NCBI GenBank assembly: GCA_023433405.1
Contig: JAEZCT010000039.1
Coordinates: forward strand, 1-64,000
Length of the DNA stretch: 64,000 nt
Direction of reading: 5' to 3'
From: Bacillota bacterium
GTDB lineage: Bacteria; Bacillota; Clostridia; Oscillospirales; Ruminococcaceae
Shown here piece after piece: positions 26,121 through 34,208 of this stretch (its first letter is position 1; every line of letters starts with the position of its first letter). Made by a program: the position numbers and the translations under genes. Below the pieces are notes generated by a model. It had not been told where the DNA came from, did not search any database, and was given only the letters and a program-made list of their open reading frames with translations.

Positions 26121-27601
26121 TTGCGGTTACCTCCGTTTAAAAAGGTATGAGGCTCCTGGGCAAGCCACCATTTGGTATAGGGGTTGACGGAATGCTTCGC
26201 AAGGTTTTTTACAAACTCGTCATTTTCGAGCGTCTCAAGGATACGCTCCCCGTAACGGAGGATTCCCTCATAGCCCATGCTAAAATGCTCATCGCCGATA
26301 AGCAGCGAGGGAATGCCAAGCTTTGCACCCCACAGGGTCATGCCGCCATGCCGTGCCAGCAGCACATCGGGTCGCAGGCGGTTTAGCATATTCACAAGCT
26401 CAAATTCCTGCTTGTTGCAGATGTTAAAGTTGGGTACGTCGCCGTAATCCTTGACGCTTTGCGCCAGCATATCGCTTTCCTCGCTGCCGTTGTCGTACAA
26501 CGGGTCGTGATGGAATATGGCCGCGCCCTTAGCCTCCATACCAAGCTCTCGCAGAATGGAGAGCAGCGCGTGACCGTGCCCCGCTCCGGCAGTGACATAA
26601 GCGGTCTTGCCCTGCAGCTTTTCACGAAGGGCGGCAATCTTCGGCAGATACTCCGCCTTTTTGGCGGCAATCAGCTCCTCCGCCCCCTTCTCCTTGCCGA
26701 GGGTCTTTCCCAGTGCCCGGAACCAGCGGTCGGTCTGCGCCACGCCGTAGGGAGGGGCGGCTTTTATCTCGGGTACGCCGAATTCCTGCTCCAACGCGGT
26801 GGCAAGATAGGAGCCCAGCGTGGCACATGCCTGAACCGTCGCGGCAGCCTCTGAGGAACGCGAGAGACTTTCCACCGTAGAATAGGGGGTGATGAAGTTT
26901 GGTTTGGCTCCGAGCGGAGCAAACCATTCCGTAAAGATATCAGAGCCCCAGAAGTTGATGACGTTTACAACATCCCCCCGCCGCTCGCGGGCGGGCTTAA
27001 TGAGCTTACGGGCAATGCCGTGGTAACCCGCGTCAAAGCCGGTAGTCCACACCTTGGAGCGAAAGCCCTCGCAAAAGATAGCCGCCACCGGTATGCCAAG
27101 CTCCGCCTCCGCTTGGTCGCACACGCTCTCCACATCGTCTCCGATAATGCCGGCGGCGCAGGTGGTCAGCACAAAGATTGCGTTGGGGTGGGCGCGCTCA
27201 TACACCTCCCTAATTCCGTTAGCCAGCTTAACCGCGCCGCCGTACACCGTGTCGGTCTCCTGCAGGTTTGTTGAAAAAATTCTGCGCTGGGTGGGCTTTT
27301 CAACATCCCGGAGGGGAGAATTCACCCGATAGGTGAACGCGAACTCATGAAAGCAGGAGGAGCAGCCCACCGGCCCGTGGCTGATGACCGCCGCGTCCTG
27401 AACCAGAATAACCATACAGGCGGCCTGAGAGGTGGAGCAGCCAAGACACTGCGAGAAGGAGCGGCTTTTATCCTTGATACCGCACCGGGAACACTCCACC
27501 AGCTCCTCCGCACCGCCCTGAAAACCCGTTATGGAGTTTAGGCGTATCTCTCGAATAGCGACCTCGGGGAGCTGCAAATTAATGCGATTGATATTGCTCA
27601 T
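26117..27601 (-). CDS. NifD-like nitrogenase-superfamily alpha subunit (candidate methylthio-alkane reductase)
   Basis: A 494-residue catalytic subunit. Probable P-cluster ligands are C62, C80 (HGPVGC) and C148 (TTCAAGIIGDDVES). C259 (VQACATLGSYLA) aligns with the cofactor cysteine alpha-275 of NifD, and H439 (GDEHFSMGYEG) is a candidate for the second ligand. Where nitrogenase has Gln191 and His195, this protein has Trp185 and Phe189. Two extra CxxC pairs (C37/C40, C52/C55) precede the core. Start at ATG 27601; upstream Mets have no usable ribosome-binding site. Not a nitrogenase by these residues; methylthio-alkane reductase is the best guess, other reductase activities remain open. Confidence 0.88.
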   Translation of the reverse strand: MSNINRINLQLPEVAIREIRLNSITGFQGGAEELVECSRCGIKDKSRSFSQCLGCSTSQAACMVILVQDAAVISHGPVGCSSCFHEFAFTYRVNSPLRDVEKPTQRRIFSTNLQETDTVYGGAVKLANGIREVYERAHPNAIFVLTTCAAGIIGDDVESVCDQAEAELGIPVAAIFCEGFRSKVWTTGFDAGYHGIARKLIKPARERRGDVVNVINFWGSDIFTEWFAPLGAKPNFITPYSTVESLSRSSEAAATVQACATLGSYLATALEQEFGVPEIKAAPPYGVAQTDRWFRALGKTLGKEKGAEELIAAKKAEYLPKIAALREKLQGKTAYVTAGAGHGHALLSILRELGMEAKGAAIFHHDPLYDNGSEESDMLAQSVKDYGDVPNFNICNKQEFELVNMLNRLRPDVLLARHGGMTLWGAKLGIPSLLIGDEHFSMGYEGILRYGERILETLENDEFVKNLAKHSVNPYTKWWLAQEPHTFLNGGNRK

Positions 27602-27734
27602 CGTAACAGTCATTCCTTTCTGATGAAAAAGGGCAGTTTGATTGGTATCGCCATTAGTGCATTCCACACGCCGGCTTTCTCTCTTTCGGCAAATGAAACG
27701 CATATTGAGATAAAGGCAGGGGGCTTTGCGTTGA

Positions 27735-27781
27735 AAATAAAAAAGCACAGTCCGGAATTTCTCGGACTGTGCTTTGCACAG
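27735..27781 (-). terminator. Attenuator terminator in the nitrogenase-like operon leader
   Basis: On the minus strand AAAGCACAGTCCG (27775-27763), an 8-base loop and CGGACTGTGCTTT (27754-27742) are followed by TTTATTTT. It stands 134 bases before the NifD-like start and has no gene upstream except the short Cys/Met-rich ORF. The 5' arm GCACAG can pair alternatively with CTGTGC (27781-27776), which would break the terminator. Confidence 0.88.
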
Positions 27782-27802
27782 GCATTAAAATTCGCGTGCC
27801 GG

Positions 27803-27898
27803 TCATTTTAATTGTGGGCAGCAGCACATGCGCATCATGCACATGGCAGATACGCGGCTCATCGTCCTATTCATCAGTGCTGTGCGATTGCAATTCAT
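27803..27898 (-). CDS. Cys/Met-rich leader peptide (attenuator)
   Basis: A 31-codon ORF with a ribosome-binding site GAGG six bases before ATG 27898 and stop TGA at 27805-27803. Seven residues are Met and five Cys; nine consecutive codons read MCMMRMCCC (27844-27818). The ORF ends 22 bases before the antiterminator/terminator fold. ATTAAAAT (27812-27805), overlapping the stop, can pair with ATTTTAAT (27791-27784), giving the usual 1:2, 2:3, 3:4 set of an attenuator. Ribosome stalling at Cys or Met codons under sulfur starvation would favour readthrough. The peptide itself probably has no other role. The assignment rests on sequence only. Confidence 0.85.
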   Translation of the reverse strand: MNCNRTALMNRTMSRVSAMCMMRMCCCPQLK

Positions 27899-27920
27899 AT
27901 TCAGCCTCACTCTGCGCCTT

Positions 27921-28021
27921 ATACTAATATCCGATTTAAAAGAGTATAAAAATCAAGTGAAAAGCTTTAATTATGGGTTTTCACGCGGATTTTTATCGAC
28001 TCTTTTTGAGGAGATTAGTAT
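27921..28021 (+). repeat. 102-bp palindromic repeat, copy 5 (type A)
   Basis: A full type A copy (101 bp) located between the promoter at 28069-28097 and the leader peptide, so it is expected to be transcribed as part of the nitrogenase-like operon leader. Confidence 0.93.
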
Positions 28022-28068
28022 TACATGCGCCGCGAATTTATCATATAAAACATATAAGATTAATATGA

Positions 28069-28097
28069 TTTATATCATACTTATATTAGAAAGTCAA
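28069..28097 (-). promoter_or_regulatory. Promoter of the nitrogenase-like operon
   Basis: On the minus strand TTGACT (28097-28092), 17 bp, TATAAA (28074-28069). A dyad TATGAT-ATAA-ATCATA (about 28064-28079) overlaps the -10 and could be an operator. Predicted start near 28062 gives a leader of about 460 bases. Confidence 0.75.
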
Positions 28098-28231
28098 GGA
28101 ATACATGCCGCGATTTATTGGGTGAGCGTAAATTTGGTAAGTCAAACAGTTTCCTGTAAGGCATTAGAATTTAAATGTATGTTTTGCCCCAACAATTGCG
28201 AACACACTACCTTGTCCCCGAAGATGAGTCA

Positions 28232-28260
28232 TTGTTATTCTCGGGCTATTGTGCTATATT
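28232..28260 (+). promoter_or_regulatory. Promoter of the SDR gene
   Basis: TTGTTA (28232-28237), 17 bp, TATATT (28255-28260), divergent from the nitrogenase-like operon promoter; leader about 80 bases. Confidence 0.6.
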
Positions 28261-28346
28261 CTGTATATCACCGCCTTACGATAGCGTGTACTCCTAGCCA
28301 GCCGACAGCCTTGAGGACTAAAATAACGATTTACAGGAGCTTTAAC

Positions 28347-29177
28347 ATGAAATACGCACTCTTTACCGGTGCAACCGGTGGACTTGGCGCCCAGTGTGTG
28401 GAGGCGCTCTCTCAAACCGGACGCTGGACCATCTTCGCCTCGGGAACCAACGAGGCGGCACTCGAGAGACTGGGTGGGCTTGCCCATGTCATTCCCCTGC
28501 GCATGAACGTCACCGATGAGGCAAGCATTGAGACCGCGCATCAGATGGTTGCGGAGCACACCGGCGCGCTGGACGCAGTCGCAAACTTCGCGGGCATATC
28601 CTACATGACCTCTCTGGTTGAGGAGGGCGGTCCGCAGGCAATGGAGCGGCTGTTTGCCGTCAATGTCTTAGGCATGGCGCGGGTGAACCGCACGTTTTTG
28701 AGTATGCTTGACAACGGCAGGGGGCGCATACTCAATTGCAGCTCTGAGGTGGGCTGGATGACCCCGGCACCCTTTGCGGGACCCTATGCCGTTTCGAAAT
28801 ACGCGGTGGAGGCGTACAGCGACAGTTTGCGGAGGGAGCTATTGTATCTTGAAATTCCCGTAGTAAAGATTCAGCCCGGTTCTTATGAAACCCCTATGCT
28901 GCGGCAAATTGATACTGACTTTGACCGTCTGGTTGGCGATACCCGCTATTACAAGGAGCTGCTGGTGAAAATGAGGCCAATGATGACCTCGTTGGGCATG
29001 AGCCAAAAGAACGACCCGAACCGCCTTGCGCGAATTGTACTTCGGGCCATGGAAGCAAAGCGCCCGAAACGAGCCTATCGCGTGGGCACCGACCGGCTGC
29101 TCGCCCTGATGGAGCTTTTGCCCGAATGGGGTGTGGACGCGATGTACCGGGCCTTTTTTGGAAAGCGGCAGCAATAG
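28347..29177 (+). CDS. Short-chain dehydrogenase/reductase
   Basis: A 276-residue NAD(P)-dependent oxidoreductase of the classical SDR family. The cofactor motif TGATGGLG is at residues 8-15, NFAG replaces the usual NNAG, and the catalytic set is the Ser in NCSSEVGW with YAVSK (Tyr-x-x-x-Lys). The C-terminal third resembles SDRs acting on lipids or retinol-like substrates, but the substrate is unknown. ATG 28347 follows CAGGAGC at seven bases; the frame is open much further upstream but without conserved sequence. It is divergent from the sulfur island and probably unrelated. Confidence 0.9.
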   Translation: MKYALFTGATGGLGAQCVEALSQTGRWTIFASGTNEAALERLGGLAHVIPLRMNVTDEASIETAHQMVAEHTGALDAVANFAGISYMTSLVEEGGPQAMERLFAVNVLGMARVNRTFLSMLDNGRGRILNCSSEVGWMTPAPFAGPYAVSKYAVEAYSDSLRRELLYLEIPVVKIQPGSYETPMLRQIDTDFDRLVGDTRYYKELLVKMRPMMTSLGMSQKNDPNRLARIVLRAMEAKRPKRAYRVGTDRLLALMELLPEWGVDAMYRAFFGKRQQ

Positions 29178-29429
29178 AGATTGGGCGTGTCGGTCAAGTA
29201 AACTATCGTCTACCCGTTGTGGACAAAATATACGTTGTTCACAACTGATCCTTTGAGGATTTTTGTCCTCGGTTAAAAATATGAAAAACAAGGCTCTTAG
29301 CTTGCGCAAAAACATGGGCAGGCTGATCGCGGAGGAAGGTCGGCTAATCAAAAATCCCGTTTCAACGAGATTTGGATTGCGGCGGTCGGTTAGGCCCTTG
29401 TGATATATAAAAAGGAGGCGGATTTACAA

Positions 29430-29987
29430 TTGGTACTGAATGAAAGTGTAAATCAAAGCAAAAGAGAAAAAGAAAAGAAACCAAAAGGCAGTCAGCTTGT
29501 CGTGCTCGCCGCGCTGGCGGGCGCCGCGCTTATACTGGTCGGAGCATTTGTTGTGGTGACAATGCTTAATATTCAAAAACCCGGCGCGGGAATGCCCAAC
29601 CCTATTGTTGAGGTTACTTCCCTGTCGGAGGCGGATGCCCTTACCGGCTTCGCCTCCAGAGCTCCCCGGTCGCTTCCGTTTACCTTGACAAACACGCACT
29701 ATGCGGTCATTGCAAACCAAACCCTTCAGGTTACCTACCAATACGGGGAGGATTCCACCCTGCAGTACCGCATGAGCAGCCAAGATGCGGACGTGAGCGG
29801 AGATTACAACAGCTATACGGTCAATGAGGACAAAATTATTAATGACATGAACGTTACCCTAAAGGGAAACGCTCCGGAGAGCTTTGTAACCGCCGTTTGG
29901 CGGGACGGCACATACAGCTACTCCATCACCGCCGACGAGCCGCGAGGTACCGAAGCCTTCGCATCAATCATCGGCAGCATCGCCTAA
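29430..29987 (+). CDS. Membrane-anchored protein, DUF4367-like
   Basis: A 185-residue protein with a basic N-terminus, one transmembrane helix (about residues 24-46) and an extracytoplasmic domain of about 130 residues (YGEDSTLQYRMSSQDADVSGDYNSY, VTAVWRDGTYSYSI, EAFASIIGSI) that resembles DUF4367 domains found in anti-sigma-like proteins. The start is TTG 29430, 11 bases after AGGAGG at 29413-29418; a GTG at 29400 would put the ribosome-binding site inside the gene. The next gene follows by 20 bases. Confidence 0.75.
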   Translation: MVLNESVNQSKREKEKKPKGSQLVVLAALAGAALILVGAFVVVTMLNIQKPGAGMPNPIVEVTSLSEADALTGFASRAPRSLPFTLTNTHYAVIANQTLQVTYQYGEDSTLQYRMSSQDADVSGDYNSYTVNEDKIINDMNVTLKGNAPESFVTAVWRDGTYSYSITADEPRGTEAFASIIGSIA

Positions 29988-30007
29988 AGAAGATTGGAGG
30001 ACGCACC

Positions 30008-30430
30008 ATGCGGGACTTTCTTGTCATCACCCTCGTCGGCTTTGCTGTGGCCGTTTTGGGCTTCGTTCTGTTAAGGGTCGAGCGTCGCAGGTTTGAAGAC
30101 GCCATTACAACCACGGCTCGTGTCGTCAAATATTATGACTACATAAATACGGACAGTGATATGGGGATTCGTACCACGATGTACACCATGGCGGTGGAAT
30201 ACATGGATTATCACGGTAATCTTATTCATGCGTTGGAGCAATCCGGTTCGCAGCGTCAGCGTTACCCCGTCGGGACAGAGATCAGCGTCACCTACAGCCG
30301 GAATAAGACGAATTTCTTCGTGGAGACCGGCAGCAAAACGCGTTATTACATCTTCTATGGTATGATTGTCGTAGGCTTATTCATGATGTTCGGCATGGGC
30401 TGGGTTCTGTATCAGAATATGCAATTGTAG
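30008..30430 (+). CDS. DUF3592 membrane protein
   Basis: A 140-residue protein with an N-terminal helix, an extracytoplasmic beta domain of the DUF3592 type (TTARVVKYYDYINTDSD...MAVEYMDYHGNLIHA...YPVGTEISVTYSRNKTNFF) and a C-terminal helix. GGAGG precedes ATG 30008. It is probably co-transcribed with the preceding gene. The function is unknown. Confidence 0.8.
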   Translation: MRDFLVITLVGFAVAVLGFVLLRVERRRFEDAITTTARVVKYYDYINTDSDMGIRTTMYTMAVEYMDYHGNLIHALEQSGSQRQRYPVGTEISVTYSRNKTNFFVETGSKTRYYIFYGMIVVGLFMMFGMGWVLYQNMQL

Positions 30431-30446
30431 TTCATAGTTAAGTGTA

Positions 30447-30548
30447 ATACTATTCTCCGATAAAAGTGTTGATAAAAATCCGCGTCAAAATCCATAAATT
30501 AAAGATTTTGACTTGATTTTTATACACTTTTTAATCGGATAATAGTAT
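30447..30548 (-). repeat. 102-bp palindromic repeat, copy 6 (type B, reverse)
   Basis: Type B ends ATACTATT/AATAGTAT, stem AAAGTGT with ACACTTTT, and an inner stem GTCAAAATC with GATTTTGAC, replacing the type A pair on both sides. It lies directly after the DUF3592 gene. Confidence 0.93.
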
Positions 30549-30565
30549 AAAATGCAGTATAAATT

Positions 30566-30604
30566 GGCGCCGTCCGCCTGCACCCGCAGGCAGGCGGCGC
30601 CTTT
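30566..30604 (+). terminator. GC-rich terminator hairpin
   Basis: GGCGCCGTCCGCCTGC pairs with GCAGGCAGGCGGCGCC and is followed by a short TTTC. It probably ends the two-gene unit upstream. Confidence 0.65.
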
Positions 30605-30645
30605 CAAATCGGTTATCAGTATTACATAAACAAAAACAAATGTGA

Positions 30646-30673
30646 TTGAATTATTATGTGTATGTGCTACAAT
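30646..30673 (+). promoter_or_regulatory. Promoter of the symporter-glucosidase operon
   Basis: TTGAAT (30646-30651), 16 bp, TACAAT (30668-30673), about 90 bases before the start codon. Confidence 0.6.
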
Positions 30674-30764
30674 GATTGATAGCTGTTCCTTTTAGTCACT
30701 GCCATGACAGGCAAGAAAGCAAAAGTCCATATCGACGCAAACTATGACGGGAGGAAAACACGAA

Positions 30765-32111
30765 ATGGCCAACCACAGCTTTGAAACCACTCGCATTGAG
30801 CGCCTTTCCTATGGGGGATTCTTTTTGGGGCAGAATATCATGTATGCCCTGCAGTTTCAGTTTTTATCCTACTTTCTCACCGAGAATGTGGGGCTTTCCC
30901 TTGCGTCTACCACGCTGATGCTGCTGATCTCCCGCACCTGGGATATCATTAACGACCCGCTTATGGGGGCTATTGTGGATAAAACAAACTTTAAGCGCGG
31001 AAAATACCTACCATGGCTGCGGTTTGTCACCTACACCATCCCGCTGTTTATGGTTTTTGTGTTCTTTAACCTTGATACCGTTATGACCGCCACTTACGGC
31101 CTTAAGCTAAGTTTTGCGTATGTAACCTATATTCTTTGGGGTATGCTGTACACCTGCTCGGATTCGCCGCTGTTTTCTTTGGGAACCGTCATGTCCTCCC
31201 AGATGTCCGAGCGCGACCGCCTGATGTCCTACGGGCGGTTTGCCGCGGCACTTGCGGCAATTACCACCGCCGTTTTTATGAGCCTGAAATCCCATACGGG
31301 CTGGACATGGGCAATCGCCATTTACATGCTGTTCTCCTTCCTTGTAATGTTCCCGCTGCAATTCACCGCCAAGGAACGGGTGCGGTATCAACGCAGCGAA
31401 AACATCTCGCTGCTAAAAATTTTCAGATATCTGCTTCGCAATAAATACCTCATGATCTATTACGCCGGGTTTCTGGCTATCAGCGCGGTAAACACCCTGC
31501 AACCCATCGCGCCCTATTTTTGCAACTCAAACCTTGGCAATGAAGGGATGCTTACCATCGTTATGGGTCTTAGCGTGCTGCCGGTACTGGTGGCAGCACC
31601 CATGCTGCCTATGCTAATCGGGCGCTATGGCAAGAAAAAACTTACTGTCGCAACCTGCGCCGCCGCCACTATTTTAAGCGCCGCCCAGTATTTTATAGGG
31701 TACGCAAACTTTCCGCTGTTTCTTGCCCTTACCGCCCTGCGCGTGCTGTGTATGCAGTTCCCGCTTTTAATCTATGGGATGTTTACCGCCGACTGCATTG
31801 AGTACGGTGCGTACATTAACGGAGAACGCACCGAGGCCATCTCCTTCTCGGTGCAGACCATGATGACAAAGCTTGGCGGCACCATCTGCAATACCATCTG
31901 CCTTTCGCTGCTTGCCTTTTTTGGCTACAAGCAGCAAAGCGCGGCGCAAAGCCCCCAAACCCTGGACGGCATCTGGAAGATTCTAACCCTGGTGCCGATT
32001 GCGGGGTTTGCGATAATGCTGATTATCATGCTGTTCTTTTACAAGCTATCGGAGGATGAGGTCATGCGCATAATGCGTGTGAATCAGGGAAAGGAAAGCG
32101 TTAAGGCATAG
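30765..32111 (+). CDS. GPH-family sugar:cation symporter
   Basis: A 448-residue secondary transporter of the glycoside-pentoside-hexuronide group within the MFS fold, with twelve predicted helices. The early motif SRTWDIINDPLMGAIVDKTNFKRGKYLPWL is the family hallmark (D-NDP-G and R-GKyrpwl). The next gene, 37 bases downstream, is an intracellular glucosidase, so imported alpha-glucosides such as isomaltose are likely substrates. ATG 30765 lies 10 bases after GGAGG; an earlier ATG at 30744 lacks a ribosome-binding site. Confidence 0.9.
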   Translation: MANHSFETTRIERLSYGGFFLGQNIMYALQFQFLSYFLTENVGLSLASTTLMLLISRTWDIINDPLMGAIVDKTNFKRGKYLPWLRFVTYTIPLFMVFVFFNLDTVMTATYGLKLSFAYVTYILWGMLYTCSDSPLFSLGTVMSSQMSERDRLMSYGRFAAALAAITTAVFMSLKSHTGWTWAIAIYMLFSFLVMFPLQFTAKERVRYQRSENISLLKIFRYLLRNKYLMIYYAGFLAISAVNTLQPIAPYFCNSNLGNEGMLTIVMGLSVLPVLVAAPMLPMLIGRYGKKKLTVATCAAATILSAAQYFIGYANFPLFLALTALRVLCMQFPLLIYGMFTADCIEYGAYINGERTEAISFSVQTMMTKLGGTICNTICLSLLAFFGYKQQSAAQSPQTLDGIWKILTLVPIAGFAIMLIIMLFFYKLSEDEVMRIMRVNQGKESVKA

Positions 32112-32148
32112 CTTAAATTGCATTTATTATTAAGGAGGCGAAACCGCC

Positions 32149-34050
32149 GTGACAAAACCGATTACACCAAGCAGCACCCTTGGGGAGGCGCTGAAAACCC
32201 CTGTAGGCCACGACATGGCACACCTTGCGCTGACACAGGCTGGCATCCGCCTTGGGTGGCTCAAAAATCCAATTGTTAAGGCCATTAAGCTCAAAAGCCT
32301 GCCTAAGCTGTCCCGCGGCGCCGTGGATCAGGCGTTTGTGGAGCTTTTGGTTTCTATGCTAAACGGCGCAGCCGAACCACCCACCCCATTTGAGGGGGAA
32401 ATACGCCGCGCGTGGTGGAAGGAGGCGGTGGTATATCAGATATACCCCCGCAGCTTTGCCGATTCAAACAGCGACGGCATCGGAGACCTTGCCGGCATTA
32501 CCGCGCGGCTGGATTACCTGCAAAGGCTTGGGGTGAATGTGCTGTGGCTCTCACCGGTGTACGATTCCCCAAACGACGACAACGGCTATGATATCCGCGA
32601 TTACCGCAAGATTATGAAGGAGTTTGGCACCATGCAGGATTTTGATGATCTGCTGGAGCAGGCGCATACCCGTGGCATGAAGCTGATTATGGATCTTGTC
32701 ATCAACCACACCTCGGATGAACACCGTTGGTTTGAGGAGGCTGTCAGACAGCCCGATTCACCCTACCGGGATTACTATATCTTCCGCCCCGGGGAAGAGA
32801 ACACCCCGCCCAATAACTGGACGTCCCTCTTTAGCGGCCCCGCCTGGAACTACTACCCTCAGGTTAAGGCGTGGGCGCTGCACCTCTTTTCCAAAAAGCA
32901 AATGGACCTTAACTGGGAAAACCCCGCATTGCGCCAAAGCCTTTACGAGATGATTAACTGGTGGCTCGCAAAAGGCATCGACGGCTTTCGGCTGGATGTT
33001 ATCAGCTTTATTTCAAAAAACCCCGGACTGCCCGACGGCAGCGACCTGCTTGGAAAGCTTGCGGGCTTTCGCGGCGTAGAGCACTACTTTCACGGCCCGC
33101 GCCTGCATGAATACCTGCGGGAGCTAAACGAGAACACCTTTGCGCGCTATGATGTGATGACGGTGGGCGAAACCCCGGTGATGGGCATGGAGATGGCGAA
33201 GCTTTTAACCGACGAGCGGCGTCGGGAGCTGGATACGATTTTTAATTTTGACCATCTGGAAAACCCGGGAAAGGCTCGGTTTGACGATTACCGCTATGAC
33301 CTGCGATACCTCAAAAAGCAATGGACCGACTGGCAGCTTCATTATGGCAAGGCCTGCTGGCCCACGCTGTTTTTTGAGAACCACGACAACCCGCGCATGG
33401 TGTCTAAGGTAAACCCCGACCCGCTTTTTCGCGTACCCATAGCAAAGCTGTTGGCTGTGCTGCAATGCACTCTTAGGGGAACACCGTTTCTCTATCAGGG
33501 GCAGGAGCTTGGCATGGTTAACGCGCGGTTTGCCTCCATAGACGAGGTACGGGATGTGGAGAGCATAAACCTTTACCGTGAGCTGCTTGCAAAAGGAAAA
33601 ACCCCCGCTCAGGCGCTCGAGGTGATTAACGCAGGAACCCGTGACCATGCGCGCACCCCCATGCAGTGGGATAACTCGCAATACGGCGGCTTCTCGGATA
33701 CCCAGCCATGGTTAAAGGTCAACGACAATACAAATGAGATTAACACCCGGTCGCAGGAGAAGGACCCCGACTCGCCCCTTTGCTTCTTTCGGCAGGCAAT
33801 CGCCCTGCGTACCCGAAATCCCGCGCTGATATACGGCGACTTTTTGCCCGCTAAAGCCGGTGACAGCCTGTTTTGCTATTATAGGCAGCACAAGGATGCC
33901 CGCTTCTATATCGAAATCAACCTGACCGAAGGCACACAGCCCCGGCGTCATTCGGTTAAGGGCCTTACCCCCGTGCTATCCTCCTATGGGGAGCCCGCCG
34001 CGCAGCTGCGCCCCTATGAGGCCGTTGTGTACCGGTGTTCGCAGGAATAG
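32149..34050 (+). CDS. GH13 alpha-glucosidase (oligo-1,6-glucosidase type)
   Basis: A 633-residue cytoplasmic glycoside hydrolase of family 13. The barrel starts at WWKEAVVYQIYPRSFADSNSDGIGDLAGI (about residue 87); the nucleophile Asp is in GFRLDVISF, the general acid Glu in MTVGETPV, and the third acid in FFENHDNPR. The QIYPRSF...DGIGDL form and the MDLVINHTSDEHRWF segment fit alpha-1,6-glucosidases and trehalose-6-phosphate hydrolases. Residues 1-85 form a helical extension not present in typical family members. GTG 32149 follows AAGGAGG at ten bases. No signal peptide. Confidence 0.93.
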   Translation: MTKPITPSSTLGEALKTPVGHDMAHLALTQAGIRLGWLKNPIVKAIKLKSLPKLSRGAVDQAFVELLVSMLNGAAEPPTPFEGEIRRAWWKEAVVYQIYPRSFADSNSDGIGDLAGITARLDYLQRLGVNVLWLSPVYDSPNDDNGYDIRDYRKIMKEFGTMQDFDDLLEQAHTRGMKLIMDLVINHTSDEHRWFEEAVRQPDSPYRDYYIFRPGEENTPPNNWTSLFSGPAWNYYPQVKAWALHLFSKKQMDLNWENPALRQSLYEMINWWLAKGIDGFRLDVISFISKNPGLPDGSDLLGKLAGFRGVEHYFHGPRLHEYLRELNENTFARYDVMTVGETPVMGMEMAKLLTDERRRELDTIFNFDHLENPGKARFDDYRYDLRYLKKQWTDWQLHYGKACWPTLFFENHDNPRMVSKVNPDPLFRVPIAKLLAVLQCTLRGTPFLYQGQELGMVNARFASIDEVRDVESINLYRELLAKGKTPAQALEVINAGTRDHARTPMQWDNSQYGGFSDTQPWLKVNDNTNEINTRSQEKDPDSPLCFFRQAIALRTRNPALIYGDFLPAKAGDSLFCYYRQHKDARFYIEINLTEGTQPRRHSVKGLTPVLSSYGEPAAQLRPYEAVVYRCSQE

Positions 34051-34052
34051 CC

Positions 34053-34096
34053 TTTCACTTGATTTTTATACCATTTGAAATCGGATATTCGTATAA
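34053..34096 (-). repeat. Half copy of the 102-bp palindromic repeat
   Basis: TTTCACTTGATTTTTATA...ATCGGATATTCGTAT matches the left half of the element in reverse, beginning two bases after the glucosidase stop codon. The other half is absent and a terminator palindrome follows. Confidence 0.8.
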
Positions 34097-34140
34097 CGCC
34101 AAAAGGCGCGCGAAGATTTTACTTCGCGCGCCTTTTGGCG
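34097..34140. terminator. Bidirectional terminator-like palindrome
   Basis: CGCCAAAAGGCGCGCGAAG and its complement form a 19-bp stem with a 6-base loop. A shorter stem GGCGCGCGAAG/CTTCGCGCGCC followed by TTTT can act on the plus strand. It separates the glucosidase from the minus-strand gene at 34209. Confidence 0.75.
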
Positions 34141-34208
34141 GAAAAAAAGGTATCAAACATCTCTGTTTGCAGAAGTAATCGATGACGGTGAAACCGCCCA
34201 TGCTCCTT

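Noticed and set aside
17903..27601. True nitrogen-fixation (nif) operon
   Set aside because: NifEN and NifV are missing, the NifD-like protein lacks the Gln191/His195 equivalents, and the neighbours concern sulfur metabolism.
29281..29403. 40-codon basic ORF upstream of the DUF4367-like gene
   Set aside because: No ribosome-binding site and no recognisable similarity; it may be chance.
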